Assembly: GCF_021533195.1 (NCBI RefSeq)
Contig: NZ_JAJNKB010000005.1
Coordinates: 1 to 64,000 of the forward strand
From: Portibacter marinus
GTDB taxonomy: Bacteria; Bacteroidota; Bacteroidia; Chitinophagales; Saprospiraceae
Reading direction: 5' to 3'
Length of the DNA stretch: 64,000 nt
Below are positions 17,149 through 26,214 of the stretch, piece after piece. Within the stretch, counting starts at the first letter, position 1. Every line of letters starts with the position of its first letter. Made by a program: the position numbers and the translations under genes. The notes below the pieces were generated by a model. It was not told the origin of the DNA, searched no databases, and saw only the letters and a list, made by a program, of their open reading frames with translations.

Positions 17149-17910
17149 ATGATAAAATTCTTTAGAAAAATTCGCCAAAGATTGCTTGCCGAAAACAAGG
17201 TGAGCAAATACTTATTATACGCCATCGGAGAAATTTTTCTTGTCGTCATTGGAATCCTGATTGCTTTGCAAATAAATAATTGGAATGAATCCAAAAAAGA
17301 AAAGGCTTCGATCAGGACATCACTCACTTCATTGAAAGTGAATTTAAATGAAGATATTAAAGACCTGAACAGGCAAATTGAACATACTAAAACGCTGCTA
17401 AAACATATTGATTTCACATTTAAAATCATTGCATCACCTGATTATGAGAATAAACCGCTTTCAGTTTTTGCCGACAGTATAGGTGATCTGGCTTCAGAAA
17501 GAACATTTTTACCTAACAACACTACTTTCAAGTCAATGGAGTCAGGGTCGCATTTTCAATGGATTAAAGACCAGGAATTCAAAGAGTCTATTTATAGATA
17601 CTATGTTTTTTTAGATAAAATTTCCAGCGTAGTAGAACAAAACAATATGTTTGTAAAGCTACGGGTTGAGGATTTCATATATAATAGAATGGAGCTGGGA
17701 ACTTACTTTCCCGAGTTGAATCGCCATTCACGAAATAGAGATTTAAGTTTGGATAACACCAATCTCTTTTGAGACGATCCAAATATTGAAAATGTGCTGA
17801 TTGGAAGAATGCTTCGAGGTAATGGCGAAATTGATATGTCGCAGCAAGCTATTTTGGAAGCAAATAAGTTGATAGGAATTATTGACAATTATCTTAAAGT
17901 GAATTTGTAA
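17149..17910 (+). pseudogene. DUF6090-family gene interrupted by one nonsense codon
   Basis: The frame starts as MIKFFRKIRQRLL with the membrane segment AIGEIFLVVIGILIALQINNWNE (about 24-46), as in all DUF6090 proteins. It is nearly the same as the intact gene 28475-29242, with long identical DNA stretches. At 17770-17772 there is a TGA where the intact copy has CGA (NLF-R-ED). After it the frame continues to match for 45 codons and ends at 17910 at the expected place. A single C-to-T change thus truncates the protein at 207 residues. The first 207 residues, including the anchor, may still be made. Confidence 0.85.
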
Positions 17911-17931
17911 AAATTTCTTTAGTAATCTAAC

Positions 17932-18371
17932 ATGATAAAACCAGTTCTAACTTTCTTCCCTTTGCTTATTATTAATCACTATCTCTTTTTCTCAGGAGGT
18001 CCTCTTTAATATTGGAGTAAAGGTTTATTCGTCATATTTGCGTTTCTGAAAAATCCGGAATTATTTGACCATTCCATTGGCACTAGTGCAGGATGGTTTG
18101 AAGACATGAATCCTTACTTTGAGACATTGATTGCGGAGTCATTCGAGCACAAGCAAGCATACCACGGCAAGAAATTATTTGTGGCCAATTCATTACATGA
18201 CCCTTACGATCCTCAGCAAGAAGTTCATCAATCCATGCACGAATTGTCAGCAAAGATCAACGATGAAATGAGGAAAAAAAGAAATTCCTCTACAAGACAT
18301 ATGAGGATTATGGACATGTACCCTATCCAAGTTTTTATGATGGATTGAAATTTATTTTAGAAGAGGATTAA
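17932..18371 (+). pseudogene. esterase (alpha/beta-hydrolase) gene with internal deletion and frameshifts
   Basis: An ATG at 17932 opens a signal peptide that becomes regular (LLIITISFSQ) if one base is skipped near 17960. After a large internal loss, the sequence resumes at about 18020 with a pattern of secreted esterase-D-like hydrolases: GLFVIFAFLKNPELFDHSIG followed by TSAGWFEDMNPYF. A further frameshift at about 18275 leads to the conserved C-terminus YEDYGHVPYPSFYDGLKF (18297-18350), ending at 18371. The same C-terminal block survives alone at 29882-30019. The gene cannot make an active enzyme. Confidence 0.7.
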
Positions 18372-18408
18372 TGTAATAGCGAGCACATAGTAACCTGGAA
18401 TTTGCATG

Positions 18409-18416
18409 TACTTTTG
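18409..18416 (+). promoter_or_regulatory. possible -7 box (TAnnTTTG)
   Basis: TACTTTTG stands 24 bases before the ATG of the beta-helix gene and fits the Bacteroidota -7 consensus TAnnTTTG. No TTTG at the expected -33 distance was found, so the call is weak. Confidence 0.3.
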
Positions 18417-18439
18417 CTGAGTCACTAACACTCATTGAT

Positions 18440-19933
18440 ATGATTAGGATATACATGGTTATTCTAGGCGCAATGCTTAGTCAATATTTGAGTAATGCCC
18501 AAGTCATTACCATAGGTGCGACCGGTGACTTTAGTAACCTGGAGGCGGCAGAGAGTTCTGTTATGCCAGGTGATACCTTGTTGTTGCAATCGCAAGTCTT
18601 TCAGGATGGCACTCAGTTTCTAACATTGAATGGTACTGAATCAAAGCCGATCGTGATCAAGGCTGAGGTGCAGCACCAGAGTATTTTTCGTGGCGGAACG
18701 GAGGCCATACATCTGATAAACTGCTCTCATCTCATCCTCGATGGTTTGGTCATCGAGCAGCAAACGGGCAACGGTATCAATATTGACGATGGTGGTGACT
18801 ATTCTTCTCCATCCAAATTTATCACCATCCGTAACTGTATCTTTCGAGATATAGCAGCAACTGGAAATAACGACCTGCTGAAAATGTCAGGGGTCGATAG
18901 TTTTTTAATAGAGCGTTGCAGTTTTATCAATGGTGGCAGCGGAGGGAGTGGTGTTGATTTTGTAGGATGCCATTGGGGCACTGTGCAGGATTGTTTCTTT
19001 GATCATTCGGGGACCAGCGGCATCCAAAACAAAGGGGGCACTCAGTTTATCAGAATTCAGCGAAACACCTTCAAGAATATTGCTCAAAGAGCTCTGAATC
19101 TGGGTGGAAGTACAGGATTGCAATTTTTTAGACCGCCACTGCCGGATCCTATTGTAGAAGCTTTCGAAGCTGCAGACCTCGAAGTGTTTTCGAATGTATT
19201 CATTGGTTGTCGGGCGCCAGTAGCCTTCGTGGGCTGTATTCGTGCCAAAGTGTACCATAACACTTTCTATAACCCGGACAACTGGGTGATGCGTATTCTG
19301 CAAGAAACGACTGAACCTGGATTCCTGCCTTGTGGCGACAATGAATTTAGCAACAATATCGTCCATTTAGAAAGTGATTTGACAGAAGTGAATATCGGAT
19401 CCAATACGGCTCCGGAAACTTTCACATTCAGCCATAACCTGTGGTATAATCGAAGCAGCAATACCTGGTCGCCTAACTTGCCCGTCACAGATGCGAATCA
19501 GCTGATAGCAGATCCACAATTCGTGGATGTTAGCACAGAAAATTATAGAATACCTCCTTCCAGTCCGGCAGTAGGAACAGGACTGATGGTCGAGGAACCT
19601 ACCAGAGATTTCGATCAGAATCTATTTGATCAGCCTCCATCGAGAGGTGCATTCGAAGGAAGTGAGAGGGCAAATCAAGCCCACATAGAGGTGGATGATG
19701 GCTACATAGAGGTCTTTCCGAATCCGTCGAGCAATACAGTGAAAATCGAAGGCAACTTCGCCAATGCGACGATTCAACTGCTCAATATCAATGGACAAGT
19801 TCTGCAAGATTACTCGAACACCAATTCTCCCCTGATCATCAACATAGAAGATCTACCCAGTGGTCCCATTTTTATCTTGATCCAATGTGACCTCTTCGAG
19901 CAACTTTGTTTGAAGAAGTTGATTAAGATTTAA
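18440..19933 (+). CDS. parallel beta-helix protein with type IX sorting tail
   Basis: The 497-residue protein has a signal peptide (about 1-20) and then a right-handed beta-helix region (about 40-385) with the rung pattern typical of pectate-lyase-like proteins (LILDGLVIEQQTGNGI, FITIRNCIFRD, FLIERCSFING, GTVQDCFFDHSG, FIRIQRNTFKN). The last 80 residues form a type A sorting domain: VFPNPSSNTVKIEG, then IQLLNINGQVL and the end LKKLIKI. Such tails direct secretion by the type IX system. Many proteins with this fold bind or cleave acidic polysaccharides; no catalytic residues can be assigned. It is convergent with the S74 gene. Confidence 0.82.
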   Translation: MIRIYMVILGAMLSQYLSNAQVITIGATGDFSNLEAAESSVMPGDTLLLQSQVFQDGTQFLTLNGTESKPIVIKAEVQHQSIFRGGTEAIHLINCSHLILDGLVIEQQTGNGINIDDGGDYSSPSKFITIRNCIFRDIAATGNNDLLKMSGVDSFLIERCSFINGGSGGSGVDFVGCHWGTVQDCFFDHSGTSGIQNKGGTQFIRIQRNTFKNIAQRALNLGGSTGLQFFRPPLPDPIVEAFEAADLEVFSNVFIGCRAPVAFVGCIRAKVYHNTFYNPDNWVMRILQETTEPGFLPCGDNEFSNNIVHLESDLTEVNIGSNTAPETFTFSHNLWYNRSSNTWSPNLPVTDANQLIADPQFVDVSTENYRIPPSSPAVGTGLMVEEPTRDFDQNLFDQPPSRGAFEGSERANQAHIEVDDGYIEVFPNPSSNTVKIEGNFANATIQLLNINGQVLQDYSNTNSPLIINIEDLPSGPIFILIQCDLFEQLCLKKLIKI

Positions 19934-19959
19934 GACCGCGAGAGCTAACCTCTCCTCTC

Positions 19960-19979
19960 AAGAATAAACCCTTATTCTT
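19960..19979. terminator. possible hairpin between convergent genes
   Basis: AAGAATAA and TTATTCTT form an 8-base stem with the loop ACCC. It sits between the convergent beta-helix and S74 genes and overlaps the stop codon of the latter. There is no strong T-run on either side and the stem is A+T-rich, so a terminator role is uncertain. Confidence 0.25.
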
Positions 19980-22900
19980 CCCTTTGATCACTAAGCTCTA
20001 CTTGCTTTTGTTCTGCTACACTTGCTTTTTGGCTATTCAATAGCTTTTCGAGAAGCAAGCTTTGACGTTCTATGAGTGCTTGCTGGCTGGCAACCATATC
20101 TTTTAGTTTGCTAATCTCCTTATCGTGCTGCTTCACTATCTCGTTCGTATAAAGCACGATTTTGTCGTAAAAGATTCCCTCGATGACGCCTTCTTCCGAA
20201 CGAACAACCAGTTCATGAAGTCCGAGGCTATCCATCTCTTCAGCAATATAGCCTATCTCTTTTATCTCGGGAGAATGAGGGCGATTATACCGTCGGGGCT
20301 GGACGCCCAAAACCTTGTTAAAATCGACTTCGAAATCCTCGATATTTCTCTTATCACGTCGTGTCGATGTGTTGCGAACCAACTTGCCACTAGCAGTAAT
20401 ATTCACAGGATTTCCAGTACCAGTAGCCATTGCAGGCATAGCAATCGATTTGTCTTCGCCGACAACGAGAACTTGTGTCATGGCAGCATTGGTAACTTCG
20501 AAAATATTCTTCGATGCGTTTCGGTTGTAAATTTTAACGGAACCGTTCAGTTTGAGTCGATCCGTACCAAAATCCCCGAAGATTAGAGCGTCGTTTTCAC
20601 CAGCACTTGTAGGTTCGATATACAATCTATTTCCATTTACCTCATTTTTTCCTGCTGCAGTTCCTATAAAAATACTTCCGCTGCCAATAGTCGATGAACC
20701 TGCCGAAGCACCCACCGCTACGTTAGAGTTGCCAATTGTATTTGCGAAAAGTGCAGTTGGTCCGATACCCACATTGCTATTAGCTGTGGTATTAGAATTG
20801 AGTGCAGCACGGCCTATTGCAACATTGCTACCTCCCGAAGTATTTGACATCAACGCACCATCACCTATACCTACATTTCCACCAAAAATCAAATCGTCAA
20901 CCAAACCGGCATCTTTTCCAATAAATACGGATCCTGCGTCGTTCAAGAAATCAAGTCTACCTTTACGCATAATGAAACGCTCTTCACCGGCAATATCGAA
21001 CCGAATAATATCATCGTCGAGGCCTTCTTCTACCTGGATTTTTGTGTCTTTGTCCCCATCACTAAATCCATTACGTATACTTAAGTGTCCATTCACGCGA
21101 AGATAGTCGTTATCAAATTCACCATAGATCAGCGCATTATTTGCGTCAGCTGACGAATTCTCAATATATAAACGATTACTTTGTGTTTCGTTAAAACCAG
21201 CTGAAAATCCGAGGAATATGCCTCCGGATCCAGTAGCATTATGACCTGCAGAGGCTCCTATGGAGACATTAGACGAACCCGTTGTATTGCTAAAGAGCGA
21301 TCGATTTCCAACGGATACGTTATTGGAGCCATTTGTATTATTTCCCGACCCTGAACCTACTGCAGTATTGAAAATCCCACCTGTTACTGAAGACAGTGCG
21401 CCGATGCCGACTGCAGTATTATTGTGACCGGTCGTATTAACCAGTAATGCATTAAGACCTAAGGCTGAATTGTTGAAACCACTGGTATTAGCGGACATTG
21501 CACGATATCCTAATGCAACATTTTGTCCACCAATCGTATTCGCTTTTCCGGATTCAAAACCTACAAAAACATTTTTATTAGAGGTGAGGTCATCTAACAT
21601 TCCGGCGTCTTGACCGATGAAGACGGACTCCCCCGTATTCAAGACGTTGATTCGACCTTCGTCCATTACAAAATATTCTATACCATTGAGGTCGAAACGT
21701 ATCTGATCTTCATCTGCGATTTCCTCAACTTGTATTTTGGTATCATTATCGATATCAGTTATTGCACCTGTTAAAACCTGATCTGTCCAATTCGCATTTC
21801 CTGCTCCATCTGTAGTTAAGATTTGCCCTATACTTCCATCTGTTTGAGGCAAATTATAGGCGCTATTAATATTAAGCGTCCCATTCACTCGCAACAAATC
21901 ATTGTCAAATTCACCGTAGATTAGGGCATTCGTTTCGTCAGCTGGTGAGTTTTCGATATAAAGTCGATGCCCGGCAGTCTCGTTCCTACCTGCAGTAATC
22001 CCGATAAAAACGCTACTATCGCCAAGTACATTAAAACCAGCCTCGGATCCTAATGCAGTATTGCCATTGCCAGTTTGATTTCTGTAAAGAGCATTGTGAC
22101 CCAATGCGCTGTTTCGGTTTCCGCTTCTATTGCTACGCATAACATGATCTCCTACAGCGGTGTTACTGCTTCCATTGACATTCAGATACATGGCTTCATA
22201 TCCTGCTGCTATGTTGGAATTTCCATCTCTGTTGGACCACAGTCCGTAAGCTCCTAATGCAAGATTATTAGCTCCTGTAGTATTCACAACTAGCGACTGC
22301 ATTCCCAGGGCTGAATTGGCAATTCCTGTTGAATTTAAAACAAGTGATTGTGTGCCTATAGCGGTATTCTGATTGTTTGACAGGTCATCTGACGCGCCGG
22401 TACCGAAACCTAAAAAAACAGAATTACCCGTATTTACTACATCGATTCGACCCCTGTCAAATATAAAATACTCCGTACCACCAAGATCTATACGCAATCG
22501 GTCCTCATCGTTACTTTCTTCTACTTGAATCTTGGTGTCGTTATCAAGATCCACTAAAATTGACTCTGGTGTGGGGTCCGTCCAGTTCGCGCTACCCGCA
22601 CCGTCTGTTGCTAGTATCTGTCCGGCAGAACCATCGATTTCCGGCATCTTGTATGCTCCATTTACATCTAAGGTGCCATTGATTCGTAAGAAGTTAGTTT
22701 CAAAGTTACCGAAGATAAGCGCCGCTGTAGAATCGGCTTCTGAATTTTCAATGTAAAGGCGATTGCTTCTTATTTCATTCATCCCTGCTTTGTATCCAAT
22801 GAAGACTCCACCACCTCCTATCGTATTTTCACCTGCAAATGTTCCGATGGCAGTGTTTCCATTTCCTGCTGTATTCTGGTACAACGAATAGTTACCTAAG

Positions 22901-23592
22901 GCAACATTAGACGAACCGTTCAAATTACTGAATAGCGTTCCGGTACCCAATCCTGTATTGTAACCTCCTACTATATTGTTATATAGGGAAACAGCTCCCA
23001 CAGCAGTGTTTCGTTGGCCACTTTCGTTATTACGCAAACTATAACTTCCTACCGCAATGTTTCCAATACCGGTTGTATTCAAATGAAGCGCTTCTTCGCC
23101 GACTGCTATATTATCGTTCATTGTAAAATCGTCGTTCGCTCCTGCTCCATTACCGATAAATACTGAATTACCGGTATTAACAACATTGATTCGCCCTTCG
23201 TCGATGTTAAGGTATTCCGTTCCACCAAGATCTATTCGCAAAATGTCCTCGTCAGCAGACTCTTCAACCTGTAATTTGGTATCATTGTCTGTATCTGAAA
23301 CCAGGACGGCACGGTCGCCAAGCCTATACCACTGAGCACCAAAGCAATAGTAAAAGCTATGGTCTTCGGTTACATACACCAGTAATCCATCTGTAGGGGA
23401 ACTAATCGCATCTCTTTGAGCAGCGGTCATTCGCGGTATAAGAATGCCGGATGTATCACTGTTAAGTTCCAGGATGGCTGATGGATGAGGACTATTCGTT
23501 CCGATTCCAACGTTTTGGCCGGAAGCGGAGAAAGAAATAATGAGTATTAGAAAGAAAATTGCGCTTTGAATAGCAGCTTTAAATATTTGCAT
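19972..23592 (-). CDS. large repeat surface protein with C-terminal S74 chaperone domain
   Basis: The 1206-residue protein starts with a signal peptide (about 1-25) and VGIGTNSPHPSAILELNSD plus LLIPRMTAAQRDA. Four modules of about 240-260 residues follow. Each has a DNDTK(I/L)QVEE opening, a NTGxSVFIG segment, a run of YadA-head-like repeats of about 22 residues (NTAVGxxAL...NTTG), and a closing RLYIEN...ALIYGEFD...LRVNG; the last module is shorter. The C-terminus (about 1090-1160) is a Peptidase_S74 intramolecular chaperone (DKRNIEDFEVDFNKVL, then PEIKEIGYIAEEMD) followed by a coiled coil (about 1150-1190). Such chaperones trimerise fibres and cleave themselves off. It is probably a long trimeric surface fibre. 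Confidence 0.85.
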   Translation of the reverse strand: MQIFKAAIQSAIFFLILIISFSASGQNVGIGTNSPHPSAILELNSDTSGILIPRMTAAQRDAISSPTDGLLVYVTEDHSFYYCFGAQWYRLGDRAVLVSDTDNDTKLQVEESADEDILRIDLGGTEYLNIDEGRINVVNTGNSVFIGNGAGANDDFTMNDNIAVGEEALHLNTTGIGNIAVGSYSLRNNESGQRNTAVGAVSLYNNIVGGYNTGLGTGTLFSNLNGSSNVALGNYSLYQNTAGNGNTAIGTFAGENTIGGGGVFIGYKAGMNEIRSNRLYIENSEADSTAALIFGNFETNFLRINGTLDVNGAYKMPEIDGSAGQILATDGAGSANWTDPTPESILVDLDNDTKIQVEESNDEDRLRIDLGGTEYFIFDRGRIDVVNTGNSVFLGFGTGASDDLSNNQNTAIGTQSLVLNSTGIANSALGMQSLVVNTTGANNLALGAYGLWSNRDGNSNIAAGYEAMYLNVNGSSNTAVGDHVMRSNRSGNRNSALGHNALYRNQTGNGNTALGSEAGFNVLGDSSVFIGITAGRNETAGHRLYIENSPADETNALIYGEFDNDLLRVNGTLNINSAYNLPQTDGSIGQILTTDGAGNANWTDQVLTGAITDIDNDTKIQVEEIADEDQIRFDLNGIEYFVMDEGRINVLNTGESVFIGQDAGMLDDLTSNKNVFVGFESGKANTIGGQNVALGYRAMSANTSGFNNSALGLNALLVNTTGHNNTAVGIGALSSVTGGIFNTAVGSGSGNNTNGSNNVSVGNRSLFSNTTGSSNVSIGASAGHNATGSGGIFLGFSAGFNETQSNRLYIENSSADANNALIYGEFDNDYLRVNGHLSIRNGFSDGDKDTKIQVEEGLDDDIIRFDIAGEERFIMRKGRLDFLNDAGSVFIGKDAGLVDDLIFGGNVGIGDGALMSNTSGGSNVAIGRAALNSNTTANSNVGIGPTALFANTIGNSNVAVGASAGSSTIGSGSIFIGTAAGKNEVNGNRLYIEPTSAGENDALIFGDFGTDRLKLNGSVKIYNRNASKNIFEVTNAAMTQVLVVGEDKSIAMPAMATGTGNPVNITASGKLVRNTSTRRDKRNIEDFEVDFNKVLGVQPRRYNRPHSPEIKEIGYIAEEMDSLGLHELVVRSEEGVIEGIFYDKIVLYTNEIVKQHDKEISKLKDMVASQQALIERQSLLLEKLLNSQKASVAEQKQVELSDQREE
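20880..23300 (-). repeat. four tandem modules within the S74 fibre gene
   Basis: On the minus strand the module opening that encodes DNDTK(I/L)QVEE recurs at about 23270-23300, 22515-22555, 21725-21755 and 21030-21055, a spacing of roughly 700-790 bases. The DNA copies have diverged, so they are old duplications, but enough identity remains that recombination between modules could change fibre length. The short inner repeats (about 66 bases) encode the head-like units. Confidence 0.65.
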
Positions 23593-23751
23593 GATCTTGT
23601 AGATTTTGATATTTCAGAGCTTTAAGTTCTCATGCATTGCCTTAAAGATTGGGGAATATTATACGAAAAAGGTGGAAAATTCTCCGATTCGTTTGCTGAG
23701 CTGAAGGATTGAGTCTTTTTTCTTCCACCATATACTAGTACAGGAGGAGAT

Positions 23752-24462
23752 TCACGCCTCCCGCGCCGTATTCCACACCGCCATGCCCAGAAAATAAAAG
23801 CCGCAAACCACAGCCAGCCAGGACAGAAAGACATATTCAACCGGCCAGAAATAAATGACCGTTAGCATTGTTCCCATTAAGAGGGCGCTGATTGCCAGGT
23901 CCAACTTCTGGTAACGCGAAGGTCGGCTGGGATAGGGGAACTTAAGGGGTACAAAATGCAGAATGGACAATACTACGATGAGAATTGCATTGAGGATCAG
24001 GTAATCACTAAAAACGAAGATGCAAAAAAAGGCGACGACATTCCACAGTACAGGGAAGCCTATAAAGTATTTTTCCTCGTAGACCATGCCTTCCTTTCCA
24101 TAGTACGAGGCGGAGGTCAATAAGATCAAAGCCGCCAAATACAGGCCAAGCGATTCCGGTAAGATGCCCGCCTTGTAAATCATATAGGTGGGCACGACCG
24201 CATAGTTGGTGAAGTCTACCACGGTATCGATCATGCTGCCGTTGATCTTTGGCAACACTTCTTTTACACGGAAGCGCCTCGCCAGGGTACCGTCCACACC
24301 ATCAATGACCGCTGCAACGATCAGATAGAACATGGCCGTCCGAAAATCTGCTTCATTGGTGGCGAGGATGGCCAAAAATCCGAAAACGATACCCGTTGCC
24401 GTGAAAAGATGGACCAGCCATGCCAGTGCAATGGATTGGAATTTGTTTTTGGCTTGACTCAT
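23752..24462 (-). CDS. pcs: phosphatidylcholine synthase (Pcs-type CDP-alcohol phosphatidyltransferase)
   Basis: The 236-residue membrane protein carries the CDP-alcohol phosphatidyltransferase motif in the form known for Pcs: Asp57-Gly58-x2-Ala61-Arg62-x12-Gly75-x3-Asp79-x3-Asp83, with an additional Asp54. The opening AWLVHLFTATG and the segment VDFTNYAVVPTYMIYKAG are also typical of Pcs rather than of PssA or PgsA. About seven membrane segments are seen. The enzyme would join choline to CDP-diacylglycerol to give phosphatidylcholine and CMP in the inner membrane. The divergent neighbour is a choline-type symporter, which supports the call. The gene is richer in G+C than most of the window. 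Confidence 0.85.
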   Translation of the reverse strand: MSQAKNKFQSIALAWLVHLFTATGIVFGFLAILATNEADFRTAMFYLIVAAVIDGVDGTLARRFRVKEVLPKINGSMIDTVVDFTNYAVVPTYMIYKAGILPESLGLYLAALILLTSASYYGKEGMVYEEKYFIGFPVLWNVVAFFCIFVFSDYLILNAILIVVLSILHFVPLKFPYPSRPSRYQKLDLAISALLMGTMLTVIYFWPVEYVFLSWLAVVCGFYFLGMAVWNTAREA

Positions 24463-24561
24463 GTTTCACAGTTTTTAGGACGATCTTCCCAATATAGAAT
24501 ATTTATAAAAAATTATCGCATCTTTCCGGTCGAAGAAAGCCAAGCGAAAAGTTTAATAACC

Positions 24562-26172
24562 TTGAGAAGAATTTTTTTAGCGCCCATCATCCTTGTTCTC
24601 TTACTGAGCGTGCAAGGTGTCATCCTCTACTTTTTTACCGACGCCGATGTGCTTTGGAGCGGTTACATCTCAATGGTCTTTTTCTTCTTCCTCATTTTCC
24701 TGATTGGAACCTATGCAGCCCAAAGAAACCAGGCCAATGATTACAATCAATTGCTGCTGGCCGGTCGTTCCATTCCCCTCTATGTTGCCGTCTTTACCAT
24801 GACGGCTACCTGGGTAGGAGGGGGATACATCAATGGAACGGCGGAGAATACTTACAGCAGTAATTATGGATTGGTATGGGTGCAGGCGCCCTGGGGATAT
24901 GCCATGAGCCTGATTCTGGGTGGCTTGCTTTTTGCGCGAAAAATGCGTCGTTTCGAGTTTAAGACAATGTTGGACCCGCTCAAACAGAAGTTTGGAAAGA
25001 AAATGTCAGCCGTGCTTTTTGTTCCTGCACTAACGGGTGAGTTGTTTTGGACCGCGGCGATTTTGACCGCGCTGGGTATTACCTTTTCTACCTTGTTGGG
25101 CCTCGATATGCAACTTTCCATCATTTTCTCTGCCATCATTGCCATTGCCTATACGGCCATTGGTGGTTTGTGGGCAGTGGCCTTGACTGATGTTTTTCAA
25201 ATGATCATTTTGATGGTCGGTTTGATCATTGTTGTTCCTGTAGCCCTTGCTCATGTGGGAGATGCGGACACCGTATGGGCAATGTACAAATCTCAAAAAG
25301 GAGCGGCAGCAACCTTGCTACCTTCCAGGGCGGCCCTGGGGGATTATTATTGGGTGTGGTGGGATTATGCCTTATTGTTGATGCTGGGCGGAATACCATG
25401 GCAGGTCTATTTCCAAAGGGTGCTTTCTGCTAAAAATGAAGGCGTCGCTGTCAGACTTTCGATATTCGCCGGATTTCTATGCCTGATTGCTGCTATCCCC
25501 TCGGTGATGATCGGTGTGATTGGCTCTTTTGCCGACTGGACGGCTATGGGTTTGCCGGAGCCTGAGAATGCGGCTGCTATTTTACCCCATGTCATTCGCT
25601 ATCTGACCAATCCCTGGGTGGCTACCATTGGCCTGGGTGCTATCGCGGCAGCGGTCATGTCGTCGGTGGATTCTTCCATTTTGTCTGCTTCCTCCATGTT
25701 GACCTGGAACATATACAAACCCATCGTCAAGCCTCATGCTACTTCTGCAAATCTGGTTGCTGTAGCCAAAAAGTCGATTTGGATTATTGGTATCGCGGCT
25801 ACTTTGGTGGCACTAAGGGTAGAGAGTGTGTACCAACTCTGGTTTCTCTGCAGCGACTTTGTCTATTGTCTTTTGTTTCCGGCACTTTTTTGTGCTTTCA
25901 ATGATGAAAAGTCTAATATTTATGGTGCGCTTGCGGGTTTTACCGTGGCATTGATCTTGCGATTGGGTGGGGGAGAAGCAAGCCTTGGAATTCCTGCATT
26001 TTTGCCTTATCCGGGCACTGCCGGCGGTGAGGTCATTTTTCCTTTTCGTTCTCTGTCAATGTTTGTTGGATTACTGACCATCTTCACCGTTTCCAGATTG
26101 ACGCAGGGTAGAAGGTCAGGAAAAGGTCTTGGTAGAATGGTAATGCAGGATCATGAAGATGCATTAGACTAA
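24562..26172 (+). CDS. sodium-dependent choline symporter of the SSS family (CHT1-like)
   Basis: This SSS-family transporter has about 12-13 membrane segments. Long stretches resemble the animal high-affinity choline transporter CHT1: TATWVGGGYINGTAE, YGLVWVQAPWGY, LLLMLGGIPWQVYFQRVLS, AAVMSSVDSSILSASSM, and a glutamate in LRLGGGEASLG. The frame is open upstream to an ATG at 24409, but that would overlap the divergent pcs gene. The TTG at 24562 gives a basic start before the first hydrophobic segment and was chosen; an ATG at 24673 is a further alternative. It should import choline with Na+ for the adjacent Pcs. The gene is also G+C-rich, like pcs. Confidence 0.82.
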   Translation: MRRIFLAPIILVLLLSVQGVILYFFTDADVLWSGYISMVFFFFLIFLIGTYAAQRNQANDYNQLLLAGRSIPLYVAVFTMTATWVGGGYINGTAENTYSSNYGLVWVQAPWGYAMSLILGGLLFARKMRRFEFKTMLDPLKQKFGKKMSAVLFVPALTGELFWTAAILTALGITFSTLLGLDMQLSIIFSAIIAIAYTAIGGLWAVALTDVFQMIILMVGLIIVVPVALAHVGDADTVWAMYKSQKGAAATLLPSRAALGDYYWVWWDYALLLMLGGIPWQVYFQRVLSAKNEGVAVRLSIFAGFLCLIAAIPSVMIGVIGSFADWTAMGLPEPENAAAILPHVIRYLTNPWVATIGLGAIAAAVMSSVDSSILSASSMLTWNIYKPIVKPHATSANLVAVAKKSIWIIGIAATLVALRVESVYQLWFLCSDFVYCLLFPALFCAFNDEKSNIYGALAGFTVALILRLGGGEASLGIPAFLPYPGTAGGEVIFPFRSLSMFVGLLTIFTVSRLTQGRRSGKGLGRMVMQDHEDALD

Positions 26173-26214
26173 TTGCTAATTATTAGTAAATTTAAAGCTT
26201 GTAAATCCTCAATT

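Noticed and set aside
17142-17429. Minus-strand frames opposite the DUF6090 genes (also at 28456-28851)
   Set aside because: They are antisense shadows that recur only because the plus-strand genes are similar.
17770-17772. Programmed readthrough or recoding of TGA in the DUF6090 copy
   Set aside because: The intact sister has CGA at this place and no recoding signal (such as a hairpin for selenocysteine) was seen; a point mutation is simpler.
20125-21106. Long plus-strand frames opposite the S74 fibre gene
   Set aside because: They lie antisense to a well-supported repeat gene, have no family features, and arise from its repeated codon pattern.
20880-23300. CRISPR-like regular repeats
   Set aside because: The repeats are in frame, diverged and protein-coding; there are no identical repeats with unique spacers and no cas genes.
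24409-24561. ATG at 24409 as start of the choline symporter
   Set aside because: It would overlap the divergent pcs gene by 54 bases and add a leader without resemblance to transporters.
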